The position numbers were made by a program, and so were the translations under genes. 45,156 nucleotides of DNA, from positions 1-45,156 of the IMG/VR virus record IMGVR_UViG_3300028127_000008; one strand, written 5' to 3'. Below the pieces are notes generated by a model. The model was not told where the DNA came from and made no database searches. It saw nothing but the letters and a program-made list of their open reading frames with translations. Shown here piece after piece: positions 26,358 to 36,490 of the stretch (position 1 is its first letter; the number at the start of each line of letters is the position of its first letter). The stretch comes from a virus.

Positions 26358-29300
26358 ATGGCTGAAAAACTTTTTGATAAAGCGTCTTATAGTATAATTA
26401 GAACTAATCCTAAATTAACAGGTAATGTTAAATTAGTTAGTAATGGTGAAGATTTATATCTAGAATCTTTTAGTGCTAATACTCAACTGGCAACATCTAC
26501 ATTTAAAGCATTTAAGTTAAGTGGTAAAGAAACTTATGATACTGATGTATTTAAGTTCTTTCAGCTTGGTAAATTCCCAACAGATTTAGCATATGAAGTA
26601 TTTCAGGAATATCAAGATGTTTCTGTTTTGTCACAGTATCAAAATCAGTATGAAATGTTTTACTCAGCTGGTACTAGATCAGTAGCATCTGAAGCATATT
26701 CTGAAAACTTAGGTATGCTATCTCCACTTTGGCTAAATGAACAAATACCTAACAAGTTTGTTATATTTAGAATAGATAACCCAGCAGCAGTAAATAACAT
26801 AAACCAAAGTTTACAGAATGTTAATAGCGCAGATGCACAAACATCTATTGCATTTACTAAGAATGTCTTAGAGAACTGTACGGCAATTAAAACATTTGAC
26901 CTGTCTTCTAATAGCTTATTAGGATCTTATATTAGAAATTATAGAAACCAAGATTCGTTTCCAACAACACCCCTTAATGTTAGCTGGAGGCAAGATGAGC
27001 CTATACAATGGAACGGCATAAATTATAATAGAGGAGGGTTTACTTCTTCTGGTAGTTTCTCGTATGATGATCTGGTGGTTAATGATGCTACCATAATCCA
27101 AAACGAGCATTTTTTTACTGAAGGGTTTCAGCGTAATAATATTCTTTTAGCAAATTTAATAAATATGGAATTTTTGTTTTCTGATACTAATGCAAAGGAT
27201 TATTCATTAAATAGGTATTTCGGTTTATATGTAAATGAAGTAGAGGAGGGGTTGTTTGATATTTCTGGAGAAGGTTTTTATAAGAATACCGAAAAGACAC
27301 AACTACCAAAAATAAAAACAATTACACAAGTTTCTGAAGAACTTAATACTCCGTTTGAGATGACTAATGAAAATGGTTTATTAATATATTTAGATCCTGC
27401 TAAAACAACTACAATAACAGGTTTACCTACACCACAAAGAGTTAATGAGGTTGAATCTATATTTTATATTAAGGATAAGAATGAACAGTTTCATACTGTT
27501 AAAAAAGGATCTGTTTGGGGAGAAAATCAAATTAGGTTATTTGATACTATAATGGATATTTCAACTATAGCAGGATATAAACAACCTGATACTTTTGCTG
27601 ATGCATCTATAATTTCAAGAAAAGGTAAAGCTATAAGTTATTTTAAAATCTTAGAGGAATTGACTGATGGGTTTAAAATTACATTTTATGATGGTTTAGA
27701 TTTAGTAGGGGAAGTTGCTGCATCTACTGCAACAGTACCTATACCTGGCAATCATAAGTCACAATTTTTTAATCCTAATGGTACACCTGAAGAAATTGCT
27801 AAATCAATAGAAGGAGCTATCAATAATGGAATTTCATTAGAAAAAAGATTTTTTGAAGCTACTCATAATAATGATACTGTATATGTGCAGTCTAGGTTTT
27901 CTGGTAGCAGATTTAACAGATTAAATTTTGTTATAGATTATGCACAATATCCACTTATGGTTAATAATATTACTTCATACCCTATTACTTCTATCATAGA
28001 ACCAGGTAAACATTTTGTTGGTGGAAATGATGTTAATAATTCTTTATTAAAAGTTAATAATGGCGACCAAGAAAGATTTAAAAAAGGTAATTGGGTTCAA
28101 TCAAAAAACGGTTTTGCTGAAATTGGCGACTGGGTTCCTTATTTAGATGAACCTATAACAAACCAAAACGGTACAGTGTTAGGCTATACAGGTGTAAATG
28201 AATATGCGATAATTACATTAGATGATAATCAAATAAATGTTACTAGGACTGGTCAAGTTGCATTATATTCTGATTATAGACCTTCGTTTGGTAGATTTTC
28301 AATTTTTCCAATAAAGGATTTTGATTATGACTTTTATAGTAAGCTATACAGTCAAATGGGAGAACTGGAATATGAAGAAGATCAATATAACCAAACCGAT
28401 GCGAGTGGTAGTTTTACGGGTATAAGTGCTAACCCTGAGGTTAGAGAATTTTATAGGGATGGTGGATTTACTAGATTAATTGGTTTATTAAGATCAGCAG
28501 ACCCTGATGAAAGTTTTGACTCTATAATAGAATCAGAATATGATAGACTAGAAGAAAACTATTTAAAGCAACAGGCTGTAGCATCTAGAGTCATACCTTA
28601 TATAAATAAATGGTCTTGGGTTAATGATGGTAAAAATGTTAGGAATTTACCTTATGGATTAAACTTAAGTGAAGCGTTTAGTCAAAATAACTTTGCGCCT
28701 TCCAAGTATTCAATTGGGCAAGAGCCACTGGGCTTTTCACATGAGTGGTATTACTTATGTGAATTTCCTTATTACTTTAATAATGAAGCAATTAAGAGTT
28801 CATGGAGTTATATTGATAATGCACCAACTGATACCATTGAAGAAAATCCTTTTACTGGGGCTGTGTATACACCAGGAACATTCCAAAGAGTAGATAAAGA
28901 TTATTTTAATGATTATTTTATAGTGGATAAGTTTACGACAGGTGGTACTATTAATTTAGTTGATAGACAACTTAGATATGGTAGATTTAGTGGAGGCGAT
29001 GAAAAGAATTTTGCTGAGGCGTTTTTGAGAGGAGTTAGAGTAATTGCTAAACCTAAAGCAGATGCTTTTGAAAAGCCTAATTTTAATGCTAGGTCAATTA
29101 AGTATGTTAATGACGGTAGGTTTAATGATTATAGATTTTCAGTTATGCTTGTTCCTAATGCACCAGATAAACCTGAAGTAGAGGTTAAGTTTATAAAAAA
29201 TGATAAGTGGAGAACCGTAGTAATGTTAATCTTTTTAGATTTAAGCAATGATTGTATAAATGGCCCTGGTGACCAGAGTATTGATCGTACAACCTTATAT

Positions 29301-30992
29301 TCATTTGGAAGTGATTACAAAACACAGTTACCGCCTAATGAGTGTGAACCTGAAATTAACCCTATTGATAATACTTTTATGTTTGAAGCCGGTGAAGTCC
29401 AAGGGGCAATAAATTTAGCTAATGTGTCATGGAATAGCACAGTTGGCGCTTATCTTTTTCAAGGGCAACCAGACGTAAATGGAATTCCTACAAGGTTTTT
29501 AAGAGATCTAACGAGAGGGGCAAACGGGCAGTTTAACAGAATTGAATTTACTATAGGGTCTGATGTATACCAAATTGGTGGAATAGTAAGAATTGTTAGT
29601 GATACCGAATTCTTTGCAACTAGGATTACGGAAAACGGGTTGACTTTTATTCCAGGTGGACCTAACCCATCTCCGTTTTCACTGTTAACTGCAGATTATA
29701 TTACTATTGGTGGTGGCTTTAACACTTATTCATCCAGGCTTTCTGATGTTGGTTTTGCTACATTATTTAAAAATATTAATCAAGGTAATCCAACAATAAT
29801 TTATGAAACTATAGATAAGGATGGGAATAGGGTTTTAGATAAAGATGGCAATCTAGGTCAAACGTTTTCAATAGAATTAAGAGCCCAGGCAGATATATTA
29901 AAATCTGTGTATATAGGTGTATTACCTGACCCTGCAAAACCAACTGCATTTAACTTAACTGATATTATTGGATATGACTTGTCTTTGCAAACTAAACCAA
30001 GAATAACTCCTATAGGTAGGCATGCTGGTTATTATCAACCAACGGCCCTTGATGTTATATTTTTTAGAGATCCATATTTAAATATTGATTTTGATAGTGT
30101 GACAGGTGGAACTGGAATAACTGGCGGTTCTATTAATGATGAACTATATAAGATAAAGGTTAAAGAATTATGTAGATATGAGAATACTCAATTTAATAGT
30201 AGTGATTATGAAAACTTTGGACAAATAAAGAATTTATTTTATCATAAAGTAAATGAAGAAGATCCATCTACTATACTTGAACTTTCCACAGAAAGTGCAT
30301 TCTTAAGTTTATACCCTCTTATTAATGAGGTAGGTATTGCAAGTAGGGACTTTTACGCGTTTTCGTCTAATTGGGAACCTTCTTATTTTAGAAAAAGTAT
30401 TGATAAGTCTAAGATTGAATCTATTATAGGTACTAGGGCAATGACTGAAAAGAAGTCGTTCTTTGGTTCAAAATATTTAAAGGTACCTCAACTAATAGAA
30501 TTAGAAACATTTATACATTCTCCTTTTACTGAAGGTGCTATAAAGCAGCCTAGTTTAATTGATGGGACATTTATTACGCGAGAAAATGAAACTAATGTTA
30601 GATTTTATATGTTCATACAAAAAAGATTAGAAGAGTTTTTGTTTGATCCAATTAAAGAAGAGTTTAAAAAGTACATAAAACCTGAGTTTAGCTTTGGTGA
30701 CATTGAAACGTTAGACGATGATGTGTTAAGGTATATTAGGCAAAATGTTTTACAATTATATAAAATAGAAAACGTAGATTTTTATGTTAAAACTTCTAGA
30801 GAAATTTCATTGTTGGATTTTTCAACAGCCGAATTAACTAATTCTGAAAAGGTTTTGGCTGGCCTAACAGTAAACACTGCAATAGGATCAAAATTATTAA
30901 ATACTAATCCATTTGATCTAAGCCTAATATATAACAAAAGGAAAGGTTTTACTGAGTCTTTTGGTTTCAGTATAACCATAGTTAAAAAATAA
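26358..30992 (+). CDS. Very large tail/baseplate structural protein, 1544 aa
   Basis: The longest gene in the window; I recognise no named family. It is uniformly Asn/Phe/Tyr/Asp-rich with many beta strands and no signal peptide, transmembrane segment, protease or glycosidase motif that I can see. The N-terminus (ASYSIIRTNPKLTGNVKLVS, then GEDLYLESFSANTQLATSTF) and QLGKFPTDLAYEVFQEYQDV look like an assembly domain. The middle has repeated aromatic blocks (FSQNNFAPSKYSIGQEPLGF, HEWYYLCEFPYYFNNEAIKS). The C-terminal 150 residues are more helical (RFYMFIQKRLEEFLFDPIKE). It has its own promoter-like motif and ends 7 nt before the collagen-fibre gene. A fibre-connector or baseplate skirt role is inferred from neighbours. 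Confidence 0.55.
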   Translation: MAEKLFDKASYSIIRTNPKLTGNVKLVSNGEDLYLESFSANTQLATSTFKAFKLSGKETYDTDVFKFFQLGKFPTDLAYEVFQEYQDVSVLSQYQNQYEMFYSAGTRSVASEAYSENLGMLSPLWLNEQIPNKFVIFRIDNPAAVNNINQSLQNVNSADAQTSIAFTKNVLENCTAIKTFDLSSNSLLGSYIRNYRNQDSFPTTPLNVSWRQDEPIQWNGINYNRGGFTSSGSFSYDDLVVNDATIIQNEHFFTEGFQRNNILLANLINMEFLFSDTNAKDYSLNRYFGLYVNEVEEGLFDISGEGFYKNTEKTQLPKIKTITQVSEELNTPFEMTNENGLLIYLDPAKTTTITGLPTPQRVNEVESIFYIKDKNEQFHTVKKGSVWGENQIRLFDTIMDISTIAGYKQPDTFADASIISRKGKAISYFKILEELTDGFKITFYDGLDLVGEVAASTATVPIPGNHKSQFFNPNGTPEEIAKSIEGAINNGISLEKRFFEATHNNDTVYVQSRFSGSRFNRLNFVIDYAQYPLMVNNITSYPITSIIEPGKHFVGGNDVNNSLLKVNNGDQERFKKGNWVQSKNGFAEIGDWVPYLDEPITNQNGTVLGYTGVNEYAIITLDDNQINVTRTGQVALYSDYRPSFGRFSIFPIKDFDYDFYSKLYSQMGELEYEEDQYNQTDASGSFTGISANPEVREFYRDGGFTRLIGLLRSADPDESFDSIIESEYDRLEENYLKQQAVASRVIPYINKWSWVNDGKNVRNLPYGLNLSEAFSQNNFAPSKYSIGQEPLGFSHEWYYLCEFPYYFNNEAIKSSWSYIDNAPTDTIEENPFTGAVYTPGTFQRVDKDYFNDYFIVDKFTTGGTINLVDRQLRYGRFSGGDEKNFAEAFLRGVRVIAKPKADAFEKPNFNARSIKYVNDGRFNDYRFSVMLVPNAPDKPEVEVKFIKNDKWRTVVMLIFLDLSNDCINGPGDQSIDRTTLYSFGSDYKTQLPPNECEPEINPIDNTFMFEAGEVQGAINLANVSWNSTVGAYLFQGQPDVNGIPTRFLRDLTRGANGQFNRIEFTIGSDVYQIGGIVRIVSDTEFFATRITENGLTFIPGGPNPSPFSLLTADYITIGGGFNTYSSRLSDVGFATLFKNINQGNPTIIYETIDKDGNRVLDKDGNLGQTFSIELRAQADILKSVYIGVLPDPAKPTAFNLTDIIGYDLSLQTKPRITPIGRHAGYYQPTALDVIFFRDPYLNIDFDSVTGGTGITGGSINDELYKIKVKELCRYENTQFNSSDYENFGQIKNLFYHKVNEEDPSTILELSTESAFLSLYPLINEVGIASRDFYAFSSNWEPSYFRKSIDKSKIESIIGTRAMTEKKSFFGSKYLKVPQLIELETFIHSPFTEGAIKQPSLIDGTFITRENETNVRFYMFIQKRLEEFLFDPIKEEFKKYIKPEFSFGDIETLDDDVLRYIRQNVLQLYKIENVDFYVKTSREISLLDFSTAELTNSEKVLAGLTVNTAIGSKLLNTNPFDLSLIYNKRKGFTESFGFSITIVKK

Positions 30993-30999
30993 GAATATA

Positions 31000-33900
31000 A
31001 TGGCAATAACTATACAAGATTTGATAGCCTCTGATACTATCTCTCAAGCTGTTGATAAAATAAATTTTAATTTTGATCAGCTCTTGTTAAATGGTGGAGG
31101 GCCAGTAGGTCCTAGTGGCCCACAAGGTACACCTGGCCCAATCGGTGGTAGAGGGGAAAGAGGATCTGATTGGTATGATGGGACGGTTAATCCTAACACA
31201 ATTATAGTATCACCTTCACTCTTACCTGGTGATTATTACTTACAGAGCGATGGTCAAGTATGGGAATATAATGGAACTACTTGGTTTACGACACCAGTTA
31301 ATTTAACAGGTCCTACTGGAACCCCAGGAACCTCTGATGGTTGGCTATATATCGGTAATGATGGATCTGGTAATGTAATTCCTGCAAACAAAAATACATT
31401 ATACCCTTCAGGTATGCCAGGTGGTGCTGGTGCTAATGCTTCTAACGAAGGTGTAGCTATGGTTTTAGTTGGAGGTGTTACTACACAAACCCCAACAGTA
31501 GGATATAGTTATTCAGCTGCATATGAATTAACTGATGATATGACAGCTTCTTTAGACTCATCAAGAGTTAGTATGCTCATACATCAGAAAAACACATCTG
31601 CTAGGGCTATTAAGTTTATGGGAGGTGATGCTCTTCCCGAAAATTTTGAACAAGATAATCTTGGTAACTTAGCCGAAATTTATTTAGGTGCCGATGATGT
31701 ACTTAACATAAACATACCTAAAGTAACTACACCAACCAGCACATCATCTGCAATTGGATTTAATTTATACAGTGGACCGCGCGGTATGAATTTTAGGTCT
31801 GGGAGAGGTGTTAAGTATGTAACTGGTGGAATAGGTAGTGGTTCTGGTGGATATGATATTGCGGATTATGAAATTGAAATAAATGAAGTTAATGCTGCGT
31901 TACCTCCAGCATTTAGTGTTAATGTTCTAGGTAATAAATCTGGATTATTTCAATTAGGGCAGACTACCCCTCCTACAACTAATGCATTTAATGGTCTTGC
32001 TTATTTAGGGGCTGATGAAATTTTAATTGATGGTAGAACTTCAATAGAATTTAAATCTGATGCAAGTACATATATATTTGATGGATTAAGTAGTATTTCA
32101 ACTGCACCGACAGGTTTAGTTGCATATACAGCTGGAGAATCTTTAACTAAAATTGGTTTTAATGGGGGTGTTGTACCAGTCGGTCAGATATCTTATAATA
32201 CTGTAAACTCAAATTTGGAAGGCTCAACCGGTACTGATAATTATCTAGTCTCATGGGGTGCTCAGAATACATTACAAAACCAAAATTGGATAATGTCTGG
32301 GGACGCAATATATCCTAATCAGACTGATACACAAAAATTAGGGTCGACTTACGGCGGAGGTATTAGAGCCCTCCATCTTTCAGGTGGAGATAGTACTGGT
32401 AATAGTCTCTTGTCTTTTTATGATGATCTTGGTACATATAATAGAAATACATTACAAATATCGGGTGGCAACTCACCTAGCACTGGGGTTGTGAGATTTG
32501 TACCAGGGGATGAGCTTTCCTTTCAACCACCACTCACTGGATCTACAAGGTCAAATACTAATACGCAATTTCAGCTTAATCTAACCTTTGCTGAACAAAA
32601 TGAGGGAAGTAGTAGTGGTAGTTGGTATCAAGGAAAGCTTCCTGGTACCGTAATGGTGATTGGTAGTAGAACCGTAAGCGGGAAGCTAAGGAATGGTACT
32701 ACGAGCACAGTTAATTATGGTAAGATAGAAATTGCACCAAAGACCAATTCTGCTGGGCAATGTACCGGAAAGGAAATGGCTGGTATATGGGCCAGGCCAG
32801 AGGAGACATCAACTACTGCAGGTGGTACTACCAACAATTACTGGCAGAATAAACCAATAGTTTTTAAAGGCTCAGATGGCTCAGAGACAACTACGTCTGG
32901 ATCTAGACATTATGGTGGTGGTGCAGCTGTTCTTGGTGGTGATGGTGGAAATACATCAGGGCAAGCTGGTTGGGTTACTCTTTCACCAGGTGGTCAAAAT
33001 CAGCTTGTCGCAACTGAATATGGTAAAGGTGTTCAAATTGGATATAATCCATACTATGACTTACCTAATGGTGCATCTACTAGCGAGGAAAATGCTACTA
33101 GGAGATCTGCTGCCCAGATAACAATAGGACCGCCTCTTACTATGAATAGCACATCATGGAATCCTAATTATAAAAAGGATGAAATATTTTTAAAGATTCA
33201 TCAGCCGCCATCTATAATTAACATCGGTAATACTGATGAGGAAAGAAGAAATGAATCTAGATATGTAATGATGGTTAAAAGTTGCTATTCCGATGCGGAT
33301 TCAGCTGGAGCAGTAGCTTTTTATAATAGAAACAATTCTAACGGTATAGAATTCTACCCACATTTAGGAGCAAACGATTTTAACCCGCATGTTGAAGAGA
33401 ATGATACTTTAATAATGCACATGAATAATGGAACAAATGGAGCTGTGCAAGTAGGAGCTGGTGAAGGTGGTTTAGTTATTGGTGCTAAAGATGGTTATTG
33501 GGGAGCAATGAGGATTAATCAGGGTGGTGATTATGATGGGCGAGTCGTTAATAACCCAAATGAACCTAAACTACAGTTTTATGGACATGGAAATTATTCT
33601 AGTGTAGACGACTTCCAAGATCTAGGATTCCAAGTTAGAAGTATTAACAGTATAGTCGATCATCCTAATGTACTTTCCTGTGATTCAACCAGAAGTATTT
33701 TTGCGTCTGGGTGGATGAAAGCTAAACAGGCTGGTGGTATTGCTATTAACGTTAATAATTCATATATACATTGGCAACGAATAGGTAACACAATATCGTG
33801 TCATGGTAATATACAGTTTGGTAATGGTGTCGGTCAAAGAATTGTATATCTACCGGTTAAAGGAACAAGTGGTGGTGCCAATCTTGTTAGAGGACACTGT

Positions 33901-34047
33901 GATATAGTAAAAGGAGGAACTTTAGATGATGTGACTGGCCATGTTGTTCAAGTTGGTAGTGACAGATTTAGTTTTAGAAGAAATGCTGCTTGGGTAAGTT
34001 TAGCCAACTCAAATGTACACTTCTCATTTGCTTATATAATGCTATAA
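31000..34047 (+). CDS. Tail fibre protein with collagen-like segment, 1015 aa
   Basis: Residues 1-30 (MAITIQDLIASDTISQAVDK, then INFNFDQLL) resemble the N-terminus of the 212-aa protein at 19614 and are probably the anchor. A collagen-like Gly-X-Y run follows at about 32-57 (GPVGPSGPQGTPGPIGGRGE) with another short one near 105-115 (GPTGTPGT). The long central part is Gly/Asn/Ser/Thr-rich with short repeated strands typical of a fibre shaft. The C-terminal 130 residues (IAINVNNSYIHWQRIGNTIS, RFSFRRNAAWVSLANSNVHF) form a compact beta domain, likely the receptor-binding tip. No intramolecular chaperone triad is evident. Host adsorption is the inferred role. Confidence 0.75.
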   Translation: MAITIQDLIASDTISQAVDKINFNFDQLLLNGGGPVGPSGPQGTPGPIGGRGERGSDWYDGTVNPNTIIVSPSLLPGDYYLQSDGQVWEYNGTTWFTTPVNLTGPTGTPGTSDGWLYIGNDGSGNVIPANKNTLYPSGMPGGAGANASNEGVAMVLVGGVTTQTPTVGYSYSAAYELTDDMTASLDSSRVSMLIHQKNTSARAIKFMGGDALPENFEQDNLGNLAEIYLGADDVLNINIPKVTTPTSTSSAIGFNLYSGPRGMNFRSGRGVKYVTGGIGSGSGGYDIADYEIEINEVNAALPPAFSVNVLGNKSGLFQLGQTTPPTTNAFNGLAYLGADEILIDGRTSIEFKSDASTYIFDGLSSISTAPTGLVAYTAGESLTKIGFNGGVVPVGQISYNTVNSNLEGSTGTDNYLVSWGAQNTLQNQNWIMSGDAIYPNQTDTQKLGSTYGGGIRALHLSGGDSTGNSLLSFYDDLGTYNRNTLQISGGNSPSTGVVRFVPGDELSFQPPLTGSTRSNTNTQFQLNLTFAEQNEGSSSGSWYQGKLPGTVMVIGSRTVSGKLRNGTTSTVNYGKIEIAPKTNSAGQCTGKEMAGIWARPEETSTTAGGTTNNYWQNKPIVFKGSDGSETTTSGSRHYGGGAAVLGGDGGNTSGQAGWVTLSPGGQNQLVATEYGKGVQIGYNPYYDLPNGASTSEENATRRSAAQITIGPPLTMNSTSWNPNYKKDEIFLKIHQPPSIINIGNTDEERRNESRYVMMVKSCYSDADSAGAVAFYNRNNSNGIEFYPHLGANDFNPHVEENDTLIMHMNNGTNGAVQVGAGEGGLVIGAKDGYWGAMRINQGGDYDGRVVNNPNEPKLQFYGHGNYSSVDDFQDLGFQVRSINSIVDHPNVLSCDSTRSIFASGWMKAKQAGGIAINVNNSYIHWQRIGNTISCHGNIQFGNGVGQRIVYLPVKGTSGGANLVRGHCDIVKGGTLDDVTGHVVQVGSDRFSFRRNAAWVSLANSNVHFSFAYIML

Positions 34048-34069
34048 ACATAATATTAAATTTTTAAAA

Positions 34070-34312
34070 ATGACAAAAAAAGAAAAGAAAGAATTAACTG
34101 AATTTATTGACAAATACAAACAGATTGAAACATCTATTGATCTTATGCAAAAAAGTATTCTTAGCTTAGCAGAAAAGAGAGATGATCTATTTAATGATCT
34201 TGAAAAAATGAAAGTTAATGAAAAACAGTTTATGGATAAGCTAATAGAAAAATATGGAGAAAGTAATGTTACACCATATAAGTTATTACAGGTCTACGAA
34301 GAAGGATTATGA
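34070..34312 (+). CDS. Small coiled-coil protein, 80 aa
   Basis: Almost entirely charged helix with heptad spacing (KKELTEFIDKYKQIETSIDL, LAEKRDDLFNDLEKMKVNEK), so probably a dimeric or trimeric coiled coil. It has no membrane segment or cysteine. Its stop overlaps the next start as ATGA, and GAAGG lies just upstream of that start, so the membrane protein downstream is translationally coupled to it. The pairing suggests a soluble partner for the membrane protein. No family recognised. Confidence 0.65.
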   Translation: MTKKEKKELTEFIDKYKQIETSIDLMQKSILSLAEKRDDLFNDLEKMKVNEKQFMDKLIEKYGESNVTPYKLLQVYEEGL

Positions 34313-35091
34313 TAATTATAAAAAACATAATACAAATACTAACTGATCCTAAAAATACAAGAATGTTTTTATTAGGTGGTATTGTAGTGTTATTTATTTT
34401 ATTATTTAGACAATGTGAACAAACAAATATAGCAAAAGGAGAAGCTGTTAAAATTAGCAATAATTGGAAAGCATCATTAGATACAATTGAAAATTATATT
34501 GATAAGAATGGTAATGCTGCCGCTGAAATAAGAGCTCTTAATTTATCTATAGAAGAAATAGAAGGACAGTTAGAATTTGAAAAAGAAAAACCACCTATAA
34601 CTATTATTAAAACAGAAACGGTAATTAAAGAAGTTATAGTAGAAGTTCCGGTAGTTATATTAGATACAATTATAAATACCGTGGTTGGTGATTTTAATTC
34701 AGCCTTAACGTTTTCAGATAAAAAGGAATGGGGTAAAAGTTCTAGAATTATTGATGCTATAATACCTTATAAAACTTCTGATAGTCTTATATCATTCGGT
34801 AATGCTAATATAGGATTAAAGCAAAATATATTTTTAACTGCATCATTAACAAGAGATGTTAAAACAAAAGAATTATTTGTAAATCTTTTAACCGATTATC
34901 CTGGTACTACATTTAATAGTGCCGAAGGAATATTAATTGATCAAAAGAGTAAAGCATTTAAAGGTTTACAATATGAAAACAGAAAAACCATAGGTCTAGG
35001 TTTACAATTAGGCGTAGGTTTAACTGGAAATCAAATTAGCCCATACATAGGTATAGGTTTAAATTATACACCAAAGTTTTTACAATGGTAA
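34309..35091 (+). CDS. Membrane-anchored protein with C-terminal beta strands; spanin-like topology
   Basis: A 260-residue protein with one hydrophobic helix at residues 19-33 (MFLLGGIVVLFILLF) followed by Arg34 and Cys36. Residues 45-110 are helical and charged (AAAEIRALNLSIEEIEGQLE), then Val/Ile/Thr-rich strands (IKTETVIKEVIVEVPVVILD). The last 35 residues alternate hydrophobic and polar residues (TIGLGLQLGVGL, SPYIGIGLNYTP) and end in Trp260, like outer-membrane beta strands. An inner-membrane anchor, a periplasmic helix and an outer-membrane-type end would let one polypeptide bridge the envelope, as unimolecular spanins do at lysis. Similar proteins of unknown function occur in phages of Bacteroidota. 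Alternatives are a superinfection-exclusion or envelope-modifying protein. No endolysin or holin is seen nearby. Confidence 0.5.
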   Translation: MIIIKNIIQILTDPKNTRMFLLGGIVVLFILLFRQCEQTNIAKGEAVKISNNWKASLDTIENYIDKNGNAAAEIRALNLSIEEIEGQLEFEKEKPPITIIKTETVIKEVIVEVPVVILDTIINTVVGDFNSALTFSDKKEWGKSSRIIDAIIPYKTSDSLISFGNANIGLKQNIFLTASLTRDVKTKELFVNLLTDYPGTTFNSAEGILIDQKSKAFKGLQYENRKTIGLGLQLGVGLTGNQISPYIGIGLNYTPKFLQW

Positions 35092-35104
35092 ATAAATAAA
35101 AAGA

Positions 35105-36490
35105 ATGGAATCATCTAAATTTATACAACTATCAGACGGTATATTATTGGAGTATATTTATACTAGCCAATCAAACCCAACGGAGCTTAATACAGGTACT
35201 TATCCTATTGAGATAATGAGGGATGGGCATACTGGTGGAAGTTTTCTTTTTAATACAGAAGAAGTATCGCCAGAAATGGGGAACTATAGAGATATATCTG
35301 CAGTACCTATTAACGAGAACAAAACACAATACGCGTATTTAGATACCGACGTAGGTGTACCTTATAACGATTTTGATCCAGAATTAACTGATAGTGTAAA
35401 TTTATTACAATCCTTTAGCCCACAGCAAAACATTGCATATGATAAAATAAGAATACATTTTATATCAGGATTTACATTCACTGGATATGACGGTATAATA
35501 TTTGAAACTTTAATACCGAGAAGAGATGGTGTTTTGCTTAATCTTTCTTCTATTAATTTTTTAAAGAATGATACACCAGTATTTAACCCAGACCCAGTAT
35601 TAATAAACGATAAGTTATTTGCAAGTTACATAGAATGGAGAGTACCTTCATTGTTCTTTATGAATAACACCTTTAATACAGGAGATCCTAACGGATTAGG
35701 GTATAGGTTAACTGAAGGTCAAGGATTTTTAAGTACACCTACAATTACATTTAAAGCTACCGGTATATATGAAACTATAGTAGATAACGGATATAGTTAT
35801 TATAATGTTGAAGAGATAAACGCAGCAACATTTGCAAGTAGAGATATATACGATAATCTTTACGCAGAAGTTAAGGAGGCTGATGGTGGAGACTATTTTG
35901 AATTGAGTGGTCAGGTTACCGGTTCAACTTTTGCTAATTTTATTGCTCAATTAAACTCTTCTTCTGGTGGTGCTGATAATATAGTATTTCATGAAATTAA
36001 TGTAAGTGAACAAATAGGTACAAACTTTATAAAAACCAGCACACAAGTATTTACACAAACTACGAATTTTGATAACCCTATTTTATTTAGGCCTATTATT
36101 TTAAACAGTGCAGTTGCCGCGTCGTTTTCTATTAATTATATGTTAAGAATTTATAACCGAGCTGATAATACTCAAATAGTGAAAATTGCTAAATTGACTT
36201 CATTTGATGTTAATAAGTATGGTCGAAGATTAATGAAAATAAATTTAGGTGTAGTACCAACTGTTGCTAATGTTTATAATCAAGTAGCAGAAGATGATGG
36301 TAAAAACATAATTGTAAATAATGGCGGTGTTGGTAATAATCCAGGACAGACGTCAGATCAAATAGTAGAACAGCTGGTAGTAAAGACAAAATATGTAACT
36401 TCATTTAGAGATAGAATAAATGTAAAGGCTGCAATTTCACCAGCAAAAATACAAACAATAACAGAAAACGATGGCAGCACAACAGAATAA
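35105..36490 (+). CDS. Virion structural protein, 461 aa
   Basis: No named family recognised. The protein is beta-rich throughout, with segments such as QLSDGILLEYIYTSQSN near the start, YDKIRIHFISGFTFTGYDGI at about 115-135 and FSINYMLRIYNRADNTQIVK at about 345-365. There is no signal or membrane segment. The C-terminal 60 residues are Asn/Gly-rich and probably flexible. Its stop lies 20 nt inside the next gene, so the two are translationally coupled and likely act together. Late structural status is inferred from composition and from lying between fibre and tube genes. Confidence 0.55.
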   Translation: MESSKFIQLSDGILLEYIYTSQSNPTELNTGTYPIEIMRDGHTGGSFLFNTEEVSPEMGNYRDISAVPINENKTQYAYLDTDVGVPYNDFDPELTDSVNLLQSFSPQQNIAYDKIRIHFISGFTFTGYDGIIFETLIPRRDGVLLNLSSINFLKNDTPVFNPDPVLINDKLFASYIEWRVPSLFFMNNTFNTGDPNGLGYRLTEGQGFLSTPTITFKATGIYETIVDNGYSYYNVEEINAATFASRDIYDNLYAEVKEADGGDYFELSGQVTGSTFANFIAQLNSSSGGADNIVFHEINVSEQIGTNFIKTSTQVFTQTTNFDNPILFRPIILNSAVAASFSINYMLRIYNRADNTQIVKIAKLTSFDVNKYGRRLMKINLGVVPTVANVYNQVAEDDGKNIIVNNGGVGNNPGQTSDQIVEQLVVKTKYVTSFRDRINVKAAISPAKIQTITENDGSTTE

